Source: JAPLCX01 sp964460305
Lineage (GTDB): Bacteria; Auribacterota; Tritonobacteria; UBA1439
Assembly (NCBI GenBank): GCA_964460305.1
Contig: CAYWRA010000104.1
Span: 1 to 8,593, forward strand
Direction: 5' to 3'
Length of the DNA stretch: 8,593 bases
The first letter of the stretch is position 1. Each line of letters starts with the position of its first letter. Positions 1 to 4,880 of the stretch are shown here, piece after piece. The notes beneath the pieces were generated by a model. It did no database searches. It was given only the letters and a program-made list of their open reading frames with translations, and was not told the origin of the DNA. The position numbers and the translations under genes are program-made.

Positions 1-55
1 CGGAATCCGCTCCCATGTTGAGGAGGCGGCTCGTGAGGAATCCGGCCGATGGAAA
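1..55. repeat. 55-bp direct repeat, copy 1 (left contig edge)
   Basis: Positions 1-55 are identical to 260-314 and diverge at the next base (56 versus 315). The length is exactly 55 and the copy lies at the very edge. Its offset of 259 bp puts it in a different frame within the same gene. This is best read as an assembly word-length overlap rather than a biological repeat. Confidence 0.85.
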
Positions 56-821
56 AGCGCGAGACAAGAGCGAAGAGAGCGCCGAGGGGGCAGAGGAATC
101 GGCACCAGAACCGGTTAGTGACGAGGTTCGCGAGAAGCAGGGCGAGGAATATGATGCCGGTCGTCAGGGCCGCGCCGTAGAAAAATCCCTGGCCGATCCA
201 TTCCCGCGGCGAGAGATAACGGTAGATCCAGTCGGAGGCCGTACTCAGGAGAGGAACCCCGGAATCCGCTCCCATGTTGAGGAGGCGGCTCGTGAGGAAT
301 CCGGCCGATGGAAATACCGAGAGAATGCACGAGCGGGAAAGGAGGCAGAGCGGGTCGAGCACCGCAGGCTGGAGAAGGCTGAAGGCCCCGGCCAGCAGGA
401 GAAAAGCGAGCAGATAATATTTTAAGGTGTGCCACCGGAGATAACTGACCCCTCTCTCCGGGATCCCGCGAGGCATCCTCTTCCGCGAACGGAGTCGGCC
501 GACGATATGGTGGAGTGTGCCGAATGGGCAGATCCAGCCGCAGAAAAATCTCCCGAGCAGTATGGTGGCGGCGAGTGTTATTAGGGCGCACGTGATGCCC
601 TCGTATATGGAGTGGGTGGAGATCAGGAATGAGAGGCTAATGAGGGAATCGAATTTGAAAAAGGAATTGACAGGGGCGGTCGTCGTGACGTCAAGCGCCG
701 CGAGGTTGAGGGTGCGGCTGGAATAGGACATCCAGATCAGAAGGATAAAAAACAAACAGAGGAAGAGCGCTTGCGAAAGCCGGCGCAGCCAGCGGAGTCT
801 GATGATGGTCGGTGAGTTCAT
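1..821 (-). CDS. NapH/NosR-type 4Fe-4S membrane protein (partial, runs off the left edge)
   Basis: This reading frame has no stop from its ATG at 821 to the window edge, giving 273 visible codons. It resembles the Fer4_5 family, membrane proteins that pass electrons between quinols or cytoplasmic donors and exported partners. Residues 92-103 contain FCGWICPFG (Cys94, Cys98) and residues 239-250 contain WCRFLCPLGALF (Cys240, Cys244), the two CxxxCP motifs of the family. Hydrophobic segments lie near residues 17-33, 60-90, 136-150 and 214-233. The C-terminal ferredoxin-like part expected in the family is missing because the window ends. Residues 256-273 come from a 55-bp stretch identical to positions 260-314 but in another frame, so this tail is probably an assembly artefact. 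No strong ribosome binding site is visible. It lies 130 bp downstream of the DUF362 gene on the same strand, so the two may work together in electron transfer; that link is inference. Confidence 0.8.
   Translation of the reverse strand, partial: MNSPTIIRLRWLRRLSQALFLCLFFILLIWMSYSSRTLNLAALDVTTTAPVNSFFKFDSLISLSFLISTHSIYEGITCALITLAATILLGRFFCGWICPFGTLHHIVGRLRSRKRMPRGIPERGVSYLRWHTLKYYLLAFLLLAGAFSLLQPAVLDPLCLLSRSCILSVFPSAGFLTSRLLNMGADSGVPLLSTASDWIYRYLSPREWIGQGFFYGAALTTGIIFLALLLANLVTNRFWCRFLCPLGALFALVSRFSIGRIPHEPPPQHGSGF
260..314. repeat. 55-bp direct repeat, copy 2
   Basis: This is the internal copy of the sequence at 1-55. It lies in the body of the Fer4_5-type gene and encodes about residues 170-187 in the natural frame. 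It is probably the genuine location of the sequence. Confidence 0.85.
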
Positions 822-831
822 CTTTACTACA

Positions 832-898
832 GCCTAAGGTTTAAGGCCGAAGGCGGATCGCCGCAGATTGTAAAAACGGCCCAAGGTTTAAGGCCGAA
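832..898. repeat. Two 20-bp intergenic direct repeats
   Basis: A 20-bp word beginning GCC(T/C)AAGGTTTAAGGCC occurs at 832-851 and 879-898 with one mismatch, 47 bp apart. It fills the gap between the DUF362 gene and the Fer4_5-type gene. The second copy supplies half of the terminator-like hairpin. The role is unknown; a short duplication or a pair of protein-binding sites are both possible. Confidence 0.6.
872..896 (-). terminator. Weak terminator-like hairpin between DUF362 and Fer4_5 genes
   Basis: Read on the minus strand, CGGCC (896-892) can pair with GGCCG (881-877) across a 10-nt loop, followed by five T (876-872). The stem is only 5 bp, so termination may be partial. It would lower expression of the downstream membrane gene relative to DUF362 if both share a transcript. 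Confidence 0.45.
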
Positions 899-951
899 AG
901 CCCAAAGATGTAGCTGCTCTTTTAACTTTCTGCTTTCGACTTTTCGCTGTT

Positions 952-1899
952 TTAAACCTCTTTCACCCTCAGCTTTTTATAATCCATCTCGCCGAGGCCG
1001 CTTTTGTGCGCGAGACTGATGTGGCCCACGCTCTCCGGGCGCACGCCGAGAAGCGTTGCTGCGAACGCGTCCAAAGCCACCTGGTCGGTGCCGGCTGCCA
1101 CCACGTGCGGATGTATTAGATCGCTCCGGCTTCCGCCGCTCGGTCCGTTCTTCACCATGACGCTGAACGCATCGATGACGACCAGTGTCGGCCTGGCAAA
1201 GCTTGCGAGAGCGACGATGCTCTCGTCGATCTTTGGGTGGAGCGTGCTGCGTTTCCCCCCGATTATGCCGTATAGGTTTTTCATCCCGGCGGTGAGCGTG
1301 CTCAAGCTGTGTTGTTTTACGACAGGTATGTTTATGAGCTTGTCGGCTTCGAGTAGGGCTGCTAGCACGGGCCATTTTCCGACGGCCCCGCCGATCTCAA
1401 CGTCGCGGAATGCGCGGGCGTCCTGGTGCTGGATCGAACCTCCCGCCTTCACGACGGCGGGGCCGATCCCGCTCCTCGCGAAGCACCGGTCCGGTTCCCC
1501 GATGGTGTGATCTATTGCGATCACCTGTCGCGCCCCGGCCTTGAGCGAGAGTTCAGTCAGGGCCGCCACGATTTCCGGATTGGTATCGGCAGCCTGCTCG
1601 GGGCTCCTGTCCCATGAGGCGTTGGGTTTCAGCACTACGCGGTCGCCCTTGGAGATGAAACGCCCCATCCCACCGATGGCCTCGATCGCGCGGCGGACCA
1701 TTTCGCGGGGTGAATCTCCCTTTGTGATGGCCATCTGGGGCAGCGTGGAGGAGGGGGGTATGGAGAAATCGAGCGGTTTCCCGATGCTGGGAGACGAAGG
1801 AACGGATGGAGCCTCCCCGTGCAACCATTTGGCCGAGCTCGCGAAAATACAACCGAGCGCGGCCTGGGAACTCCGTTTGATGAATTGGCGACGATCCAT
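952..1899 (-). CDS. Tat-exported DUF362 domain protein
   Basis: This 315-residue protein matches the DUF362 family, whose biochemical role is not well established. The N-terminus carries a twin-arginine signal (DRRQFIK at residues 2-8, then a hydrophobic stretch to about residue 23), so it is likely exported folded. Family features seen are VVLKPNA at 88-94, INIPVVKQHSLSTLTAGMKN at 189-208, NGPSGG at 251-256 and DQVALDA at 272-278. Some DUF362 proteins carry a ferredoxin module; this one has almost no cysteines (17 and 139), so it probably binds no Fe-S cluster itself. An NapH-like membrane Fe-S protein follows on the same strand, which fits a redox pair. The start at 1899 is set by the Tat motif, although no good ribosome binding site is visible. 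It begins 41 bp after the end of the second PLD gene and may be cotranscribed with it. Confidence 0.88.
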   Translation of the reverse strand: MDRRQFIKRSSQAALGCIFASSAKWLHGEAPSVPSSPSIGKPLDFSIPPSSTLPQMAITKGDSPREMVRRAIEAIGGMGRFISKGDRVVLKPNASWDRSPEQAADTNPEIVAALTELSLKAGARQVIAIDHTIGEPDRCFARSGIGPAVVKAGGSIQHQDARAFRDVEIGGAVGKWPVLAALLEADKLINIPVVKQHSLSTLTAGMKNLYGIIGGKRSTLHPKIDESIVALASFARPTLVVIDAFSVMVKNGPSGGSRSDLIHPHVVAAGTDQVALDAFAATLLGVRPESVGHISLAHKSGLGEMDYKKLRVKEV

Positions 1900-1940
1900 T
1901 GTAAGGTAGTCGATAATCCATGGTCGATGGTTGTTAAAGA

Positions 1941-2792
1941 CTATGGACTATTATTTGCGCTCTTGTGCTGGTTCTCGATCTCCGCGCAGATTTTGTCTTT
2001 GAGCGCCCGGCACTCCGCCGAGGTCTTGGTGACGTTCGGGTCGTTCCACATCGCCTCGAATTCCGCCTGAAAATCGGTGATGAGAGTATGGTCCTCGGGG
2101 CCGCTGACGATCATGAGGTTTTCAAGGTTCTTCGTCTCCGCGTACGTGGACCAGTTGTAGCTCCCCGTCACGAGCGTATCCCCGTTGACGACAGCGGATT
2201 TGTGGTGGAGGAGGGCGGCCTTTGGGTGGAAATGATCGTAGTCCGCCTTGCCGCCCTTCTCATCCCAGGAAAATGCGGGGAACCACTTGTATTTGATCTC
2301 GATGTTGGGAATCGGCTTCTGTCTGAATTCGCTGACGATCTGTTTGAACTCGCTATCCACGGCAAGTTTCTTCTCCTCAGGGTTTTTGAGGAAATATTTC
2401 CGTCTCGCAGCCACCCGCCGGTACGCATCGAGCTTGCCCGAGGCGATGTCCTCCATGTCGGGCATGACCGAGGTCGGCTCCCTGAAGAGTTGACTCAGGT
2501 TTCCCAGGATGCGGATTTTCACCGTGGGGAAATCCCGCGCGATCCGGAGTAGGCTATCGGCCAGGGTGGGGGAGGTGAAGCTGAAGATCATGATATCGAT
2601 CGTTCCCTCCCGGCCCTCCTTCGCCCTGGAGACCGCGGCTGAGAACGCTTCTTTGACGTATTTCTCAAGGCGCTCCGTGCTGTTGAAGTGGGTCTCGATC
2701 TTCCCCGATGCGACCGGCGGCGCAAGGAGCCAGAGCCCGGCGATGGATAATGCCAGGGAACCGTTGATTATCTTATTTCTCAGAGCGCTCAT
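1941..2792 (-). CDS. Secreted phospholipase D-like protein, HKD motif with Asp replaced by Asn
   Basis: This 283-residue protein belongs to the PLD superfamily (PLDc_2 type), which hydrolyses phosphodiester bonds in lipids or nucleic acids. A signal peptide covers about residues 1-30 (basic start, hydrophobic core GSLALSIAGLWLLAPP, then VASG). The single catalytic motif at 196-213 reads HHKSAVVNG followed by TGSYN. His196, Lys198, Gly210 and Asn213 are in place, but the usual Asp is Asn203. In PLD enzymes two HKD motifs form one active site, so a single-motif protein must dimerise, perhaps with its neighbour. I chose the ATG at 2792, which begins a normal signal peptide and overlaps the upstream PLD gene by 20 bp. 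An in-frame ATG at 2840 would add 16 residues and a longer overlap. The Asn substitution may weaken catalysis. The substrate cannot be told from sequence. Confidence 0.87.
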   Translation of the reverse strand: MSALRNKIINGSLALSIAGLWLLAPPVASGKIETHFNSTERLEKYVKEAFSAAVSRAKEGREGTIDIMIFSFTSPTLADSLLRIARDFPTVKIRILGNLSQLFREPTSVMPDMEDIASGKLDAYRRVAARRKYFLKNPEEKKLAVDSEFKQIVSEFRQKPIPNIEIKYKWFPAFSWDEKGGKADYDHFHPKAALLHHKSAVVNGDTLVTGSYNWSTYAETKNLENLMIVSGPEDHTLITDFQAEFEAMWNDPNVTKTSAECRALKDKICAEIENQHKSANNSP

Positions 2793-3489
2793 CCTTTTTC
2801 CGTTCCTCGTCCGGATTATAAACCCATTGCCCCATGCCATCCCATAGGCGGTCGAACTCCTCCTGGAATGCCTTCGCCGCCCCGGGGTTGTCCAGGAAGA
2901 AAAAGCGGTCCTCGGTGTATTTCACGTTTGCGCCGGGCTCGATGTTTGCGCTCCCGGTGAACACGTGTTTCCCGTCAATGATGCCGAACTTCTCGTGCAT
3001 GGTCTGAAACGGGAGGCCTGTTAGCTTCTCCGCCCGCGCCGGGTCTATTATCTTCACCGCGATCGGTAGTTTGTCTTTCCGGATGCGGTCGATCGCCTCG
3101 TTGATGACGGGGACGTCGTTCTTGTCCTTGATGGATGGATCGAGGAAGAGGCTGACCTTGACCCCGCGCTCGCAGGCGTTGGCGATTTCGGTATGTTCGG
3201 GCGTGTAGATGCCGTAGAGGTAGCACGCGATATCTATGGTCTTCCGGGAGCGGCGGATTAGGTCGATGAACGGAAAACTCAGGTCGCCTGGGCGGGTCGA
3301 GACGTCCTTCCCGTCGGGGTCCAGGACCTGGACTTTCTTATTGTAGTTGACCGGTGAGTAACCACCTAACGGCGACATAAAGACCGTGTTGCGCGGGGTG
3401 GATGCGCCGGATGTCATGGGCGAAGTAGGAGTGTGCGATGCGGCGGCGACCACCGCGGATAGGGTGAATATCAATAGGGAAAGATGCAT
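2773..3489 (-). CDS. Secreted phospholipase D-like protein, intact single HKD motif
   Basis: This 238-residue PLD superfamily protein has a short signal peptide (residues 1-18, hydrophobic LSLLIFTLSAVVAAA). The N-terminal half contains the usual core strands (TIDIACYLYGI at 84-94 and GVKVSLFLDPS at 109-119). One complete motif is visible: HEKFGIIDG at 165-173 (His165, Lys167, Asp172), then TGSAN with Gly179 and Asn182. Length and single motif resemble Nuc-type endonucleases and the mitochondrial cardiolipin hydrolase, which act as dimers. Its 3' end overlaps the next PLD gene by 20 bp, indicating translational coupling and possibly a mixed dimer in which this subunit supplies the intact motif. 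The C-terminus is charged (EERKKDERSEK). The start at 3489 is fixed by the signal peptide, yet no ribosome binding site is visible, because a palindrome occupies that place. Confidence 0.88.
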   Translation of the reverse strand: MHLSLLIFTLSAVVAAASHTPTSPMTSGASTPRNTVFMSPLGGYSPVNYNKKVQVLDPDGKDVSTRPGDLSFPFIDLIRRSRKTIDIACYLYGIYTPEHTEIANACERGVKVSLFLDPSIKDKNDVPVINEAIDRIRKDKLPIAVKIIDPARAEKLTGLPFQTMHEKFGIIDGKHVFTGSANIEPGANVKYTEDRFFFLDNPGAAKAFQEEFDRLWDGMGQWVYNPDEERKKDERSEK

Positions 3490-3511
3490 TATGGTAAAAG
3501 AGTACCATAAT
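3488..3511. promoter_or_regulatory. Perfect inverted repeat at the first PLD start codon
   Basis: ATTATGGTA (3488-3496) and TACCATAAT (3503-3511) form a perfect 9-bp inverted repeat with a 6-bp spacer. It touches the first two bases of the start codon on the minus strand. On that strand a TTGTAT (3533-3528), 17 bp, TATGGT (3510-3505) arrangement gives a weak promoter whose -10 lies in the outer arm. It could be an operator for a dimeric regulator or an mRNA hairpin hiding the start. Confidence 0.55.
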
Positions 3512-3596
3512 CGCTAAAGGTGGAAAATACAAAATGCACATACAAGATGCGCGCTACCCGCCTTGTCGCTACTAATATCTCCTGCTAACAGTATGC

Positions 3597-3602
3597 TATA
3601 AT
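3597..3602 (+). promoter_or_regulatory. -10 element of the tRNA-Arg promoter
   Basis: A consensus TATAAT lies 18 bp before the tRNA 5' end, which would start transcription about 10 bp upstream of the mature tRNA. No convincing -35 hexamer is present at 16-18 bp. Confidence 0.55.
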
Positions 3603-3620
3603 AAGCACTCTTTTTCAGCC

Positions 3621-3697
3621 GCGCCCGTAGCTCAGGCGGATAGAGCAACGGATTTCTAATCCGTTGGCCGCAGGTTCGAGTCCTGCCGGGCGCGCCA
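3621..3697 (+). tRNA. tRNA-Arg (anticodon UCU)
   Basis: A full cloverleaf can be drawn. The acceptor stem is GCGCCCG (3621-3627) with CGGGCGC (3687-3693); the D arm is GCTC with GAGC; the anticodon stem is ACGGA with TCCGT around the loop TTTCTAA; the T arm is GCAGG with CCTGC around TTCGAGT. The anticodon TCT reads AGA/AGG arginine codons. The discriminator base is G and the CCA tail is encoded (3695-3697). The last 10 bases, GGGCGCGCCA, recur at the start of each unit of the tandem repeat that follows, which is typical of a site where elements have integrated or where the 3' end has been duplicated. Confidence 0.95.
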
Positions 3698-4090
3698 GCA
3701 CTACGGCAACTACGGTTACGAGTTGCGGGTTTTGGGTGGAGANNNNNNNNNNNNNNNNNNNNNNNNNNNNNNNNNNNNNNNNNNNNNNNNNNNNNNNNNN
3801 NNNNNNNNNNNNNNNNNNNNNNNNNNNNNNNNNNNNNNNNNNGTCCTGACGAAGTTCCCGAGCGAAGCCGAGGGACCTGGGCGCGCCAGCACTACGGCAA
3901 CTACGGTTACGAGTTGCGGGTTTTGGGTGGAGAAGCAGCGAAGATAAGGACGAGAACCTGCGGAGCAGGTGAGCTTGTCCCGAGTGAGCCCTGAGCCCAG
4001 TCGAAGGGCGAGCCGAGGGAAGTCCTGACGAAGTTCCCGAGCGAAGCCGAGGGACCTGGGCGCGCCAGCACTACGGGAACTACAGTTACC
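3688..4090 (+). repeat. Tandem repeat (about 179-bp unit) anchored in the tRNA 3' end
   Basis: Units start at 3688, 3879 and 4058, each with GGGCGCGCCAGCACTACGG, the first 10 bases of which are the tRNA 3' end. The 3879 and 4058 starts are 179 bp apart. The first unit is broken by the N gap and the last decays after about 20 bp (GGAACTACAGTTACC instead of GCAACTACGGTTACG). Within the complete unit, hairpins can form from GCAACT/AGTTGC (3897-3902, 3912-3917), ACCTGC/GCAGGT (3956-3961, 3965-3970) and GGGAA/TTCCC (4017-4021, 4036-4040). It also holds two near-copies of CGA(A)GCCGAGGGA. No reading frame is convincing in it. It may be a palindromic repeat element or traces of repeated small insertions at the tRNA. 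Confidence 0.75.
3743..3842. other. Scaffold gap of 100 N inside the tandem repeat
   Basis: Exactly 100 N separate two repeat fragments. The 55 bases before the gap (3688-3742) match 3879-3933, and the 55 bases after it (3843-3897) match 4022-4076. Both matches end at 55, as expected of an assembler that broke at a repeat. If the period is 179, the missing sequence is 88 bp or 88 plus a multiple of 179, so the 100 N are a placeholder and the repeat count is unknown. Confidence 0.95.
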
Positions 4091-4091
4091 G

Positions 4092-4303
4092 GTCTTTAGC
4101 AAAAACAGAATTATCTATGTCGGGCTTGTCTCTGGACCGGCTAGCCGGAAGGGCAAATATATTTTACAGCACTTGTTTGAAGATCGAATCGCCATTGATG
4201 CCGAGGAAGACATTGAGAGCATTCATGGCGGTGGATGTGCATAAGTGTATCAAACGAGAAAAATTATCTTGTCTCAAAAATAGGATGGAGGATGCATATT
4301 GAC
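4092..4303 (+). pseudogene. Unrecognised broken reading frame in AT-richer stretch
   Basis: Two overlapping short frames cover this stretch and neither is clearly complete. One (4092-4244) has no start of its own but reads like protein, with IIYVGLVSGPASRKGKYI and then a charged run ending at TAA 4242. The other starts at ATG 4117 and encodes 61 residues to 4302, basic near its end (KCIKREKLSCLKNRMEDAY). A frameshift between them around 4230 would make one longer protein, but I recognise no family. It sits between the repeat array and a damaged DUF3800 gene, in sequence less GC-rich than the flanks, so it is probably debris of acquired DNA. A short real gene at 4117-4302 remains possible. Confidence 0.3.
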
Positions 4304-4340
4304 CGTTTAGCCTAAACCATTGCAAAAGGATGATGCCGAA

Positions 4341-4630
4341 ATGCTCGTTTTTGTAGATGAATCAGGTGATCCGGGACTTAAGATTGATAAAGGATCATCG
4401 CCGCTATTTATTGTGGCGCTTGTTCTCTTTGAGGACAATGAAGATGCAAAAGCTTGTGACACCAGAATCGATCTTTTGCGCAGGGCAGTCGAAATAACAA
4501 TTTAATCCAACTGGCCGATATGGTGGCGGGAGCTATAGCGAGATCGTATCGAGAGGAGAAAGATGACGCGACACTGTATCGTAATATTATTCAGCACCGC
4601 GAGTTGTATGTTCAATTCTGGCCGAAATAA
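4341..4630 (+). pseudogene. DUF3800 protein remnant with the middle deleted
   Basis: Two ends of a DUF3800 protein are present without the middle. The N-terminal piece starts at ATG 4341, with AAAAGGA 10 bp upstream, and shows the family opening MLVFVDESGDPG, then SSPLFIVALVLFED. It runs for about 48 residues before leaving the family pattern. The C-terminal piece is in a different frame (stop TAA at 4628-4630) and carries the family ending NNNLIQLADMVAGAIARSYR, then HRELYVQFWPK. The join lies at about 4484-4492. Full-length members are usually over 200 residues, so roughly 120-140 codons are missing and the frame is shifted; an intact protein is not possible. DUF3800 proteins are of unknown function and are often found in variable genome regions. 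The deletion suggests a decayed acquired gene. Confidence 0.82.
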
Positions 4631-4880
4631 ATAAGCCCATCTCCTAGCCCTTACGGGCACGCACACCATACGGTGACAGTTCGGATCTGGGCCATTTCCA
4701 CAGCTAATATCTCAACTTGCCGTTCTAATGTCAAGAAAGTATTGACGGAAAAATATTGCATGGTCTTTTCTGGCAAATCCTATTTGGTGGACTGGTCGGG
4801 ATGGCTTGAACGAAAAGCAGCCTCGGTGCCATTAGCGAAACGGCTTTCTGGCAATAGATGAGGTGTGACCCTGGCGCTCC
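4631..4880. other. Intergenic stretch with no recognisable gene
   Basis: These 250 bp between the DUF3800 remnant and the YchF-like gene hold no reading frame I recognise. A 62-codon frame at 4673-4861 has no start signal and no family resemblance. Two small tetraloop hairpins lie side by side just after the remnant: GCCC-TTAC-GGGC (4647-4658) and CACC-ATAC-GGTG (4664-4675). Neither is followed by a T run. No clear terminator for the YchF-like gene is visible here. Confidence 0.5.

Noticed and set aside
15..591. Open frames on both strands (15-425 plus, 115-591 minus)
   Set aside because: They are out of frame with the Fer4_5-type gene that carries the recognisable CxxxCP motifs, and their products are arginine- and proline-rich without family resemblance.
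1965..2552. 195-codon plus-strand frame
   Set aside because: It lies entirely opposite the PLD gene with the recognisable HxK motif and has no start signal; GC-rich genes commonly give such shadows.
3688..4090. CRISPR array
   Set aside because: The repeat unit is long (179 bp) and contiguous, with no alternation of short repeats and unique spacers, and no cas gene is present.
4700..4730. Minus-strand TTGACA with 17-bp spacer and GATATT
   Set aside because: It would drive transcription only into the antisense of the DUF3800 remnant and the -10 is poor; probably chance in AT-richer sequence.
4673..4861. Short gene of 62 codons
   Set aside because: No ribosome binding site, no recognisable domain, and it lies in a decayed stretch; treated as non-coding.
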